Positions 33,980-42,518 of a stretch of 64,000 nt of DNA are shown piece after piece; positions within the stretch are counted from its first letter, which is position 1, and each line of letters starts with the position of its first letter. The stretch comes from Rikenellaceae bacterium (GTDB taxonomy: Bacteria; Bacteroidota; Bacteroidia; Bacteroidales; Rikenellaceae), in contig SUZI01000002.1 of assembly GCA_015060005.1 (NCBI GenBank), positions 62,001 through 126,000 on the forward strand. The letters are read 5' to 3'. Below the pieces are notes generated by a model, which was not told the DNA's origin, ran no database searches, and saw only the letters and a program-made list of their open reading frames with translations. The position numbers and the translations under genes are program-made.

Positions 33980-35905
33980 TTATCTGCCAAATTTTATTAG
34001 CAAGACGTTGATGTCGGCAGGACTTACGCCTGGTATTCGCGAGGCTTGACCGATAGTGCGAGGGCGTATGCGGCTCAGTTTCTGGCGTGCCTCAATCGTT
34101 ATCGCACTCATAGCCATAAAATCAAACTCCGCAGGGATAGCGATATTCTCTAATCGGCGTAGCTTTTCTGCCAATAATTTCTCGCGTTCTATGTATCCGC
34201 GATACTTAATCTCTATCTCGGCACACTCCACCACCTCGTCGCTCATAGCCTCCTTTTCGATGAAATGGCGGAGCGAGGGCAGAGCCTCGATGAGTGTGGC
34301 GAACGAAAAATCGTTACGCATAATGAGCGAATAGAGTTTACGACCCTGCTGTAAAGGCTCCAAATTGTGCGAAATCAAATAGTCGTTAATTTCCGTTATT
34401 CGTACACTCCGTTGCTCGGCGTAGGAAATAAGCGATTCTACGAGCGATTTTTTTTCTTCATATTTTTGCCACTCCGCATCGGTTATCAAGCCCAATTCGT
34501 GCCCTATCGGAGTGAGTCGGCGGTCGGCGTTGTCGCTACGAAGCAAGATGCGATACTCGGCACGCGAGGTGAACATACGATATGGCTCGTCGACACCTTT
34601 TGTTACCAAGTCATCTATCAGCACACCAATATATGCCTCGTCGCGTTGCAACACCACCGGCTCGTAGCCTTGCAGGGCACGTGCAGCGTTGATACCTGCC
34701 ACCAGACCTTGTGCTGCTGCCTCCTCATATCCCGTAGTGCCATTTATCTGTCCGGCGAAGTAGAGCCGCGAGATGAGCTTGGTCTCTAACGAGTGGTATA
34801 GCTGTGTCGGTGGGAAGTAGTCGTACTCTATGGCGTAGCCCGGGCGGTAGATATGCACATTCTCCAAGCCCCGTATCTTACGCAGAGCCTCTGTCTGCAC
34901 CTCCTGTGGCAGCGACGATGAGAAGCCGTTGAGATAGTATTCGTGTGTCGTACGTCCCTCGGGCTCAAGGAAGAGCTGATGTTGCTCCTTCTCGGCGAAG
35001 GTACGCAGCTTATCCTCTATGCTCGGACAGTAGCGAGGCCCTATGCCCTGAATGGTGCCATTGAATAGTGGCGAGCGGTCGAAGGCTGCACGCAGTGTCG
35101 CGTGTACCTCGGGCGAGGTGTAGACCAAATAGCAGGGCATCTGCTCCGTAACAGCCTGAGTATCAGCCGAGAACGAGAATTTGGAAGGGTGTTCATCACC
35201 ATCCTGACGCTCCAGAGCGGCGAAATCCACCGTGCGACCATCTATGCGTGCCGGCGTTCCGGTCTTCATACGTGCGAGAGCAAAACCTAACTCTCGTAGC
35301 TGTCCGCTCAGCCCTATGGATGCTGCGTCGCCTGCTCTGCCACCCTCGGCGTGAGCCTCACCGCAGTGCATCAGTCCGCCTAAGAATGTGCCATTTGTGA
35401 GCACCACAGCCTTCGCGGTGAACTCCACACCCATCTGCGTGCGAACGCCCCTCACAGAGGCTATTTTGCCCTCTTCCGAGCCCCTACGGTCTGCCTCGCC
35501 CAGTAACAGAGCGACGACATTATCCTGCCAGAGGAAGAGGTTGTCGGTGTTCTCCAACTCCTCACGCCACAGTGCCGAGAAACGAGCCTTGTCGCACTGT
35601 GCACGTGGGCTCCACATAGCAGCTCCCTTCGAGCGGTTGAGCATACGAAACTGTATGGTCGAGTGGTCGGTGATGCGTGCCATACGCCCACCTAAAGCAT
35701 CTATCTCTCTCACTATCTGACCTTTAGCCACGCCACCCACAGCAGGGTTGCACGACATAGCCGCCATCTTCGTCATATCCATCGTTATGAGCAGTGTCTT
35801 CTGCCCCATACGTGCTGCGGCGGATGCTGCCTCGCATCCTGCGTGGCCCGCACCGACGACGATGATGTCGTAGTCATATAGCGATGTGTTCTTTATGTGT
35901 GTCAT
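33980..35905 (-). CDS. mnmG: tRNA uridine-5-carboxymethylaminomethyl(34) synthesis protein MnmG
   Basis: This 641-residue FAD enzyme forms, with MnmE, the complex that modifies the wobble uridine of several tRNAs. The FAD site GAGHAGCEAA lies at residues 18-27, and the family signatures GPRYCPSIEDK and YAIEYDYFPPTQL are present. Length is normal. It starts 18 bases after the kinase gene stops, so the two are probably co-transcribed, an unusual pairing. mnmG is often close to the origin in bacteria. Confidence 0.98.
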   Translation of the reverse strand: MTHIKNTSLYDYDIIVVGAGHAGCEAASAAARMGQKTLLITMDMTKMAAMSCNPAVGGVAKGQIVREIDALGGRMARITDHSTIQFRMLNRSKGAAMWSPRAQCDKARFSALWREELENTDNLFLWQDNVVALLLGEADRRGSEEGKIASVRGVRTQMGVEFTAKAVVLTNGTFLGGLMHCGEAHAEGGRAGDAASIGLSGQLRELGFALARMKTGTPARIDGRTVDFAALERQDGDEHPSKFSFSADTQAVTEQMPCYLVYTSPEVHATLRAAFDRSPLFNGTIQGIGPRYCPSIEDKLRTFAEKEQHQLFLEPEGRTTHEYYLNGFSSSLPQEVQTEALRKIRGLENVHIYRPGYAIEYDYFPPTQLYHSLETKLISRLYFAGQINGTTGYEEAAAQGLVAGINAARALQGYEPVVLQRDEAYIGVLIDDLVTKGVDEPYRMFTSRAEYRILLRSDNADRRLTPIGHELGLITDAEWQKYEEKKSLVESLISYAEQRSVRITEINDYLISHNLEPLQQGRKLYSLIMRNDFSFATLIEALPSLRHFIEKEAMSDEVVECAEIEIKYRGYIEREKLLAEKLRRLENIAIPAEFDFMAMSAITIEARQKLSRIRPRTIGQASRIPGVSPADINVLLIKFGR

Positions 35906-35923
35906 ATCTTGTGTGGCTCTACC

Positions 35924-37237
35924 CTACTCTGCCTTGGTCAGCGGCATACGTACGGTGAACATCTCCTCGCCATCCACTATCTCTATCTTCTGTCCCGTTA
36001 TGAGCTGCCAGCGGCTCTTCAGGTTCTTGAGTCCTATGCCTGTCGATGGCTCGGGCTCGAGCTTGGGGGCTTTGCGGTTCTCGACGACGAGCGTCGTGCC
36101 CTCGGTGCGGATGGTGATGGTGAAAGGCTTCTTTTTCGTTATAGTGTTGTGTTTCACCGCGTTACCTATCAGCGGCTGCAACGACAATGCTGGCAGCTGC
36201 CACTCGGCAAGGCTCTCGTCGATGTCGACATCTATGAAGAGCTTGTCGGCATAACGCACCTTGAACAGCTCGCCGTAGGCACGTGCGAAGGCTATCTCCT
36301 CGCCAAGTGTGGTGAGGGTATTTTGTCCGTTCTGTATGATGTAGCGGAAGGTGTACGACAGCTGGTCGATATACTCCAGAGCCTTCTCGTTGGACTGCTC
36401 ACGCACCAACATAGAGAGCGAGTTGAGCGAGTTGAAGAAGAAGTGGGGGTTTATCTGTCCCACAAGCATATTGTAGCGTGTCTGCAGGTTCTCGTTACGC
36501 AGCTGCTCGTTCTCGAGCAATATGTCCTGCTTCTGCGTCAGCAGCAGGTATATTCGACCATAGAGCACTATTGCCACCACCGCCACGGTGTACTTCAGTA
36601 TGACGAGCCAGTCCACCAAGTGGCGACCGTTGCGGCTCAGCATAATGTCGAATGTGCCGGTACGCCAATTCATCACAGGTGTGAGGAAGTAGAGCCCGAG
36701 GGCTATCACCACTACCATCAAGCCCTGCCACAGATAGCTCGAGCGGTTGTGCGAAGATGTTGATTGCCAGGTCATTATCGTGAGCATAAGCCACGCCACG
36801 AAGAAGAAGTAGAGGAACTGCACCGCCATATCCAACGCATCGTTCACCACCGTCTCGGGGGCTGCTCCGTTGTGCAGGACTATCTCGTCGGCACGTATGT
36901 TACCGCCCTCACGTGTGGCAGGTGTCGTCGTACAGCATATACGGTCGCCGCTATGCAGGTCGAAAAGACGCACTAAACGACCACTCACATATATCGAGTC
37001 CTCCACCGTGTCGCTACCCTTCACTGCGGCATTGGTGAGATATCCGTATCCGTCGTGCGATATTGTCAGCACACCCTCATACTCCGTTATGCCTGCTGCT
37101 GGCGTGTGGTAGTACGATGCCTCGTTACTGTTGAAGATGAGCGACAGCAGAGGCGAGAAGTTTATCACCACCGTTATCACCACCGCAATAAGCATATTGG
37201 GGATGATGTTGCGTCGCTTGTTACTCAATAGTTTCAT
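35924..37237 (-). CDS. LytS-type sensor histidine kinase
   Basis: The 437-residue protein has one N-terminal membrane segment, an extracytoplasmic domain (about 40-140), three or more further membrane segments (about 140-245), a coiled linker, and a His_kinase (PF06580-type) domain with the phospho-acceptor in QINPHFFFNSLNSL. The ATPase domain shows N-box residues LIGNAVKHNT and the GIGLKNLKSRW loop. Kinases of this family pair with LytTR regulators. The only such regulator in the window is at 3585-4361. Confidence 0.93.
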   Translation of the reverse strand: MKLLSNKRRNIIPNMLIAVVITVVINFSPLLSLIFNSNEASYYHTPAAGITEYEGVLTISHDGYGYLTNAAVKGSDTVEDSIYVSGRLVRLFDLHSGDRICCTTTPATREGGNIRADEIVLHNGAAPETVVNDALDMAVQFLYFFFVAWLMLTIMTWQSTSSHNRSSYLWQGLMVVVIALGLYFLTPVMNWRTGTFDIMLSRNGRHLVDWLVILKYTVAVVAIVLYGRIYLLLTQKQDILLENEQLRNENLQTRYNMLVGQINPHFFFNSLNSLSMLVREQSNEKALEYIDQLSYTFRYIIQNGQNTLTTLGEEIAFARAYGELFKVRYADKLFIDVDIDESLAEWQLPALSLQPLIGNAVKHNTITKKKPFTITIRTEGTTLVVENRKAPKLEPEPSTGIGLKNLKSRWQLITGQKIEIVDGEEMFTVRMPLTKAE

Positions 37238-37357
37238 ACTCTCTCTCTTTTAAGGTTTACTCCATCGTGTGGGGTATGGTTGTCGGTGGTTGTCAGTGTG
37301 TTAGCCTCGCACTAACGCACCTTTTACCTCTGCACTTTGGCTTGGCTCAGGGTAATA

Positions 37358-37894
37358 TTACTCCTCCTCGGCGGTGTACCACGATGCGTAGAGCTGGTAG
37401 TCGCGTGCTGTGCGGTCTATTATGTGCTGACGCTGCTCGGGTGTTACCTCGCGTATACGTTTTGCAGGTATGCCGGCATAGAGCGAGTTGGGCTCGAGCT
37501 GTGCGTTTGAGAGCACCAGGGCGTTGGCTGCTATGATACATCCGTCGGGCACGACAGCGTTGTCGAGCACCGTAGCACCCATACCTATGAGCACGCTGTT
37601 GCCTATGCGGGCACCGTGTATTATGGCGTTATGTCCTACCGACACGTCGTCGCCAATGATTGTCTGCGATGGTTTTGGTGCCTGGTCGAATGTTGTGTGC
37701 AACACCACACCATCCTGAATGTTTGTGCGGTTGCCGATGACAATCTTGTTCACGTCGCCACGCAACACGGTGTTAAACCATACCGAGCAGTTCTCGCCAA
37801 TGGTTACATCACCCACGATAACAGCGGTCTCCGCCACAAAAGTATTTTTTCCTATCGAAGGCTCGTGCCCTCTTACCTTTTTAATGTATGCCAT
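37358..37894 (-). CDS. Gamma-carbonic anhydrase family protein
   Basis: The 178-residue protein has left-handed beta-helix hexapeptide repeats (AVIVGDVTIGENCSVW, NIQDGVVLHT, SVGHNAIIHGARIGNSVLIG) and the trimer-interface His residues (HTTF, VGHN, IIHG) that bind zinc in gamma-carbonic anhydrases. Family members often have unknown substrates, so activity is not certain. It lies on the minus strand upstream of the kinase gene with a 120-base gap. Confidence 0.9.
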   Translation of the reverse strand: MAYIKKVRGHEPSIGKNTFVAETAVIVGDVTIGENCSVWFNTVLRGDVNKIVIGNRTNIQDGVVLHTTFDQAPKPSQTIIGDDVSVGHNAIIHGARIGNSVLIGMGATVLDNAVVPDGCIIAANALVLSNAQLEPNSLYAGIPAKRIREVTPEQRQHIIDRTARDYQLYASWYTAEEE

Positions 37895-37952
37895 ACCTCA
37901 AAAAATTAGTAATTAGAAATTAGTAATTAGAAATTAACTAAAAATCAAACCT

Positions 37953-38204
37953 TTATATTCTTATATTGTTTTCGCCCATATAGCCAAAGAAGCATAGTAT
38001 TAAATATAACGGTAATAATCCTATAACTGCACTTATAATAATACCCTCCCACGTTGGCGTATTTTGTGCTTTGTGTTTAATCCATCCTACTGCACGACCT
38101 ATTGCTCTGAAAATTCGAGGTAAGCCATATAAAAATACAAACAATAACACACATAGTATGATTATTTCCGAAGGACTTATTGATATCACTAAGTGCCTTA
38201 TCAT
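37953..38204 (-). CDS. Small two-pass membrane protein, unknown
   Basis: The 83-residue frame has two hydrophobic segments (EIIILCVLLFVFLYGLP and IIISAVIGLLPLYLILCFF) separated by a basic linker. DNA here is much more AT-rich than the flanks, and the gene lies 29 bases after the four-helix-bundle gene on the same strand. A frame on the other strand overlaps but is less protein-like. Possibly a recent arrival with its neighbour. Confidence 0.45.
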   Translation of the reverse strand: MIRHLVISISPSEIIILCVLLFVFLYGLPRIFRAIGRAVGWIKHKAQNTPTWEGIIISAVIGLLPLYLILCFFGYMGENNIRI

Positions 38205-38233
38205 AGCTATTAATGGTATTGATGAGTTGTTAG

Positions 38234-38590
38234 TTATTCGTTCTTACCTTGTAATGTTTTCGTTATAGCAATAATTAGACGCATTAGTTCCTTACAATCG
38301 CCATATATGCTATCAAATTCTTCCTTTTCTAAATATCCGCCACCGTGAAGCAATTCAAGCCAATATTCTGTCTCGGCACACTCCTTCTGAGCAATGAACA
38401 TTTTTGCAGTAAAGTCTGCTTTTGATTGAGCAAATATACTCTCTTTCACATTTGCTCCAATACTTGTTCCACTACGTAGAAGTTGTTTCGATAGGATGTA
38501 TTCGCCCTTAGAGTCATTGAGTATTTTGTACAAATTAATTATGCTCAAAGCAAAACATTTACTTTTATCTAAAACAGCGTTTTTTTTCAT
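38234..38590 (-). CDS. Four-helix bundle protein (23S rRNA intervening-sequence family)
   Basis: I chose the ATG at 38590 (118 residues); the longer frame uses a TTG at 38596. The sequence (LSKQLLRSGTSIGANVKESI then A-SKADF-AKM-IAQKE-AETEYWLELL) is characteristic of the small four-helix-bundle family found as orphan genes across Bacteroidota and as inserts in 23S rRNA. The function is unknown. Its AT-rich DNA and microrepeat flanks suggest acquisition. Confidence 0.9.
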   Translation of the reverse strand: MKKNAVLDKSKCFALSIINLYKILNDSKGEYILSKQLLRSGTSIGANVKESIFAQSKADFTAKMFIAQKECAETEYWLELLHGGGYLEKEEFDSIYGDCKELMRLIIAITKTLQGKNE

Positions 38591-38620
38591 ACTCAATTAC
38601 TAATTACTCTTTACTAATTG

Positions 38621-39415
38621 CTAATTACTCTTGGCTCCTCTCTCTTGGCTCTTCGCTTCGTTCCAAAGCTGGTCCATCTCCTCGAACGACAGTTCGCTTA
38701 TCATTCGCTCGCCGGCAGCTTGTTCCATATAGCCGAAGCGGCGTATAAACTTCTTGTTGGTGCGTTCCAGAGCCAGCTCGGGGTCTACACCGTAGAGACG
38801 TGCCATATTGATGAGTGCGAAGAACAGGTCGCCTATCTCGCCCGTCAATCGCTCCTGGTCTTTGGCAGCTATCTCTGCCTCCACCTCACGCATCTCCTCC
38901 TTCACTTTGTCCCACACATCCTCGCGTCTCTTCCAGTCGAAGCCTGCCGAGGCTGCCTTCTCGCCTACGCGGAAAGCCTTCACCATTGCGGGCAGCGAGC
39001 GTGGCACGCCACCGAGCAGACCGCCCTTACGCTGCTTCTTACGCAGCTTGAGAGCCTCCCAGTTCTGCTTCACCTCGTCGGGTGTCTCGGCGTGTATGTC
39101 GCTGTATACGTGGGGGTGGCGATATATGAGCTTGTCGCACTCGGCATCGGCTACGTCGCCTATGTCGAATGAGCCCTGCTCCTCGCCTAATTTTGAGTAG
39201 AATGCCACGTGCAGCAACACGTCGCCCAACTCCTCCTTTATGCCCTCCATATCCTCCGCCTCTATTGCGTCGGCTAATTCGTATACCTCCTCTATGGAGT
39301 TGTTACGCAGCGACAGAAATGTCTGCTCCCTATCCCAGGGACACTTCACACGCAACGTATCCATCACCTCCAAAAGGCGAACCAAAGCATCTATCTTTTT
39401 CTGCTTGTTTTCCAT
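38621..39415 (-). CDS. mazG: Nucleoside triphosphate pyrophosphohydrolase MazG
   Basis: The 264-residue all-alpha NTP-PPase cleaves non-canonical NTPs to NMP and pyrophosphate. Two MazG repeats are visible, the first with RVKCPWDREQTF and EEVYELADAIE plus EELGDVLLHVAFYS, the second with VWDKVKEEMREVEAEI and EIGDLFFALINMAR. It is divergent from the hexosaminidase gene across a 100-base region with two facing -7 boxes. Confidence 0.95.
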   Translation of the reverse strand: MENKQKKIDALVRLLEVMDTLRVKCPWDREQTFLSLRNNSIEEVYELADAIEAEDMEGIKEELGDVLLHVAFYSKLGEEQGSFDIGDVADAECDKLIYRHPHVYSDIHAETPDEVKQNWEALKLRKKQRKGGLLGGVPRSLPAMVKAFRVGEKAASAGFDWKRREDVWDKVKEEMREVEAEIAAKDQERLTGEIGDLFFALINMARLYGVDPELALERTNKKFIRRFGYMEQAAGERMISELSFEEMDQLWNEAKSQERGAKSN

Positions 39416-39432
39416 ACCAATACTATATTATC

Positions 39433-39473
39433 TCACAAAGTTACCGTTTTTTGTGCGAATTTGCTAACTTTGT
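39433..39473. promoter_or_regulatory. Divergent promoters with inverted -7 boxes (mazG / hexosaminidase)
   Basis: CACAAAGTTA at 39433-39442 is the exact inverse of TAACTTTGTG at 39464-39473. Each contains a TAACTTTG -7 box, one facing mazG and one facing the hexosaminidase gene. The -33 regions of the two promoters must overlap, so the genes probably compete or are co-regulated. Confidence 0.6.
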
Positions 39474-39515
39474 GTGCAGTAATTTTTTCTGTTTTATATC
39501 TACACTCTATCTACA

Positions 39516-41693
39516 ATGTTTGCGATGCGTACCTTTTTACTCTCATTAGCCCTGATATGTGCCCTCGGCGTGGGGGCTCAGCCTCTAACGCCATCTATCA
39601 TACCCCAGCCGCTGAAAACCACTCAGCGTCAGGGCGTTTTCACCATAGCACCCACAGCCCACATAACATACTCCGAGGGGTTGCACGACTCTGCCGACTA
39701 TCTCGCCGAGTACCTTCCGCTCCCTACGGAGCCCTATCGTGCCCTGCGTGAGGGAGATGTGGTGCTGATGCTCAACGCAAACCTTGCCCACGAGGAGTAT
39801 ACGCTCGATGTGAGCCGCAACTGCATCATTATGCAGGGTGGCTCGACTGCCGCCATCCACAACGCCATAGAGTCGCTGCTGCAGCTGCTGCCTGCCGAGG
39901 TCTATGCCAAGCAGATGGCTCTGCCTCAGTCGGTTATGCAGCTGCGTGTGGAGGATAAGCCCCACTACGCCTATCGCGGATTTATGCTCGATGTAACACG
40001 TACTTGGGTGAGTGTCGACGAGCTCAAACACTTCATAGAGGCTCTCGCCCACCACAAGATAAACCACCTCCACCTCCACCTCTCCGATGATGAGGGCTGG
40101 CGTATAGAGATACTATCCCACCCCGAGCTCACAGCTATCGGAGCCTATCGCGGTGGCGACTCACCCGTAATGCCTCGCTATGGCAGGTGGTCGGAGAAGT
40201 ATGGCGGCTACTATACCCAAGCCCAGATGCGTGACATTGTGGCGTTTGCCGCACGACGTAACATAGTGATTATCCCCGAGATAGACCTCCCGGGCCACAG
40301 CCACAACATAGCACGTGTCAAGCCCGACATCCTCTGCAACTACACCCCCTCGCTCACCTCGTCGGCAGGCTACGACACGCGAGGAGTGTTCTGTGTCGCA
40401 AAGGAGGATAATTACGCCCTTTTGGAGGATATATTCCGCGAGTTAGCCGACATCTTCCCCTCGCCCTATATCCACATAGGTGGCGACGAGGTGAGCACCT
40501 CGCAGTGGCAACACTGTCCCGACTGTAAGGCTCTCTTCGAGCGAGAGGGTATGACGGGCTATGGCGAGTTGCAGTCGCACTTTATGATGCGTGTGGCGGC
40601 TATCCTCGAGGGGCTGGGCAAGCACTCGGCGGTGTGGAACGAGGCTGCCGAGGATGGACGTATGGCACTCTCGACACGTGTACACTGCTGGGAGGGTATG
40701 AAGCAGGCACGTGCGATACTCTCCAAGGGCTACCCCACCATCATCGAGGCAGGCGAATACTTCTACTTCGATATGCGTCAGGGCCCACGCGAGGGAGGCC
40801 ACGACTGGGCAGGGGTGTTCGATGCCCGCAAGACCTACTTTTTCCTGGCGGAGCGTGCTCAGTTAGAGCAGTCGGCAGGCAGGGTTGAGGGTGTCGAGGC
40901 GGCATTCTTCAGCGAGGCATATCTCTCCAACCGCCACCAGCCCTACAACTTCCTCTACTACCAGACCTACCCACGTATCTGTGCTCTGAGCGAGGTGGCG
41001 TGGTCGGCGAGAGGCGAGTGGGAGGAGTTTTATAGCAGGCTCGTTGCCCACTATCAGCGTATGGATAATATGGGGCTCTCGTTCCGTATCTTCCCTCCCG
41101 AGGTGAGCTACTCCGAGGGCGTTCTCACCGCCACCAACGACGACTCTACCGCCATCTACTACACCACGCTCGGCTCCGATGAGGAGCACCTCTATACCGA
41201 GCCTATACTCACCCCCAAGCCCTACCTCTACGCCTTCCGCTCACGCACCGAGCTCGGCTTGAGCCCCGAGGCAGGTGTGCCCGAGCGGTTTGCCACGTCG
41301 CGTCCCAAGGTGCATATCACCACGTCGCTCCCCGTGAGCGACAAGGCTCCGCTGAGTCGTGCCGAGTCATACTCTGCTGCGGCTCGTACCACACGTGCTG
41401 CCCGTAGTGGCGACTGGGTGGAGTATCGTTTCGAGAGGGCTGTTGTGGGCACGCGACGTATGGAGTTTCACACAGGCACGCCCCGTATGCCACGTTTCAT
41501 CCTCCGCGAGGGTTATGTCGAGGTGAGCAGCGACGGCGAGCACTTCACGCGTGTGGGCGACCTGCACGATGGTGGCATAGTGCTGGAGGGCTATGCGAAG
41601 CCGCTGAAGGCACTGCGTGTGGTCTGCACCGCCGATGCCAACGGAGCATCCTACTGCCTTATCCAGCCCCCCGTAATCCTGCCCGAGATGTAA
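39516..41693 (+). CDS. Secreted family GH20 beta-N-acetylhexosaminidase
   Basis: The 725-residue protein has a signal peptide (start at 39516 or the ATG at 39525), an N-terminal hexosaminidase beta domain, and a GH20 barrel with the Asp-Glu catalytic pair in YIHIGGDEVSTSQW (about residue 323-325). The barrel also shows HLHLSDDEGWRIEI and VVWNEAAEDGR-like substrate loops. The C-terminus holds a chitobiase/lectin-like beta domain. It would release terminal GlcNAc or GalNAc from host glycans or peptidoglycan fragments. A hairpin follows at 41715-41734. Confidence 0.95.
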   Translation: MFAMRTFLLSLALICALGVGAQPLTPSIIPQPLKTTQRQGVFTIAPTAHITYSEGLHDSADYLAEYLPLPTEPYRALREGDVVLMLNANLAHEEYTLDVSRNCIIMQGGSTAAIHNAIESLLQLLPAEVYAKQMALPQSVMQLRVEDKPHYAYRGFMLDVTRTWVSVDELKHFIEALAHHKINHLHLHLSDDEGWRIEILSHPELTAIGAYRGGDSPVMPRYGRWSEKYGGYYTQAQMRDIVAFAARRNIVIIPEIDLPGHSHNIARVKPDILCNYTPSLTSSAGYDTRGVFCVAKEDNYALLEDIFRELADIFPSPYIHIGGDEVSTSQWQHCPDCKALFEREGMTGYGELQSHFMMRVAAILEGLGKHSAVWNEAAEDGRMALSTRVHCWEGMKQARAILSKGYPTIIEAGEYFYFDMRQGPREGGHDWAGVFDARKTYFFLAERAQLEQSAGRVEGVEAAFFSEAYLSNRHQPYNFLYYQTYPRICALSEVAWSARGEWEEFYSRLVAHYQRMDNMGLSFRIFPPEVSYSEGVLTATNDDSTAIYYTTLGSDEEHLYTEPILTPKPYLYAFRSRTELGLSPEAGVPERFATSRPKVHITTSLPVSDKAPLSRAESYSAAARTTRAARSGDWVEYRFERAVVGTRRMEFHTGTPRMPRFILREGYVEVSSDGEHFTRVGDLHDGGIVLEGYAKPLKALRVVCTADANGASYCLIQPPVILPEM

Positions 41694-41714
41694 AAAAATC
41701 AGCAAAAAACTTGG

Positions 41715-41734
41715 AGGTCTAAAAAATTAGACCT
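41715..41734 (+). terminator. Short hairpin after the hexosaminidase gene
   Basis: AGGTCTAA pairs with TTAGACCT around AAAA, 21 bases past the stop codon. Confidence 0.5.
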
Positions 41735-41761
41735 TAACAACTATATAGGCTATGATAATCT

Positions 41762-42175
41762 ATGGAGAAGATTGTTAAGATTTCGTTTTGTGGTAACGAG
41801 ATATGTGTCGTTACCGACAGCGGGAAGGAGTACCGCAAGGCGTTAGAGTTCTTCCCCACACTGAAGGAGGCTACACCGTCGCAACGAGAGTGCTACCAAA
41901 TCAACAAGTTTGGCGATGCGGTACGATGGGCAGAGATAGACGAGGATATCCACCTTTCGAGCCTGACGGATGGTGCTCAGCCTGCGACAAATGCTGTTGC
42001 GGAGGTTTTCAAGAAGTTCCCTTTTTTGAACGTGTCGGAGTTTGCTCGCACTCTGGGTATGCACAAGAGCCTTCTGTCGAAGTATATCTACGGTACAAAG
42101 AAACCTTCAGAGAAGCGAGAAAAAGAGATTCTCGATGCGTTGCGAGAGATAGGTAAACAACTCTCTAACATATAA
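41762..42175 (+). CDS. DUF2442-domain protein with C-terminal HTH
   Basis: The 137-residue protein has an N-terminal DUF2442-like half (about 1-65: KEYRKALEFFPTLKEATPSQ then GDAVRWAEIDEDIHLSSL) and a Cro/C1-like helix-turn-helix (about 85-125: VSEFARTLGMHKSLLSKYIY then KKPSEKR). DUF2442 proteins commonly act as antitoxin partners of DUF4160 proteins, but no DUF4160 gene is next to it, so this is an orphan, probably a small DNA-binding regulator. Confidence 0.85.
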   Translation: MEKIVKISFCGNEICVVTDSGKEYRKALEFFPTLKEATPSQRECYQINKFGDAVRWAEIDEDIHLSSLTDGAQPATNAVAEVFKKFPFLNVSEFARTLGMHKSLLSKYIYGTKKPSEKREKEILDALREIGKQLSNI

Positions 42176-42518
42176 GTTATCGCCTCACATTCATTCGTGG
42201 GGCGTTGTTTTTTTGCTCGCAAGCCCCTCCAAAATGTAGTGCGAGCCCATAAAATTTCCTCCTGCTGACCCCTCGCTGATACCACAAAAAGTCCTGCCGA
42301 TACAACAAAAAGACGCTCTGCATCGTTCCTAAATGTGGGGCAAAGGCTCTTTTTTTGGTGTAAAAACCGCCAAAAGCTATCCTGCGTATGGATTTTTTTT
42401 CTACTTTTGTAGAAACTATACTTTTCGGAACAGCATTTTTCGCACCTTTGTAGTTATCGGGGTGTGTGCTGCGTCTAATGTAGTGGATAATATCAGAAAC
42501 TAACAATAAAAAACACAA
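42176..42518. other. Intergenic region upstream of the DUF4836 operon
   Basis: No gene. A TACTTTTG -7-like box lies at 42412-42419, about 100 bases before the lipoprotein start. A large 5' leader is possible. Confidence 0.45.

Noticed and set aside
37953..38268. Plus-strand 65-residue frame at 38071-38268
   Set aside because: It overlaps the minus-strand membrane protein frame, which looks more protein-like and lies in line with its neighbour.
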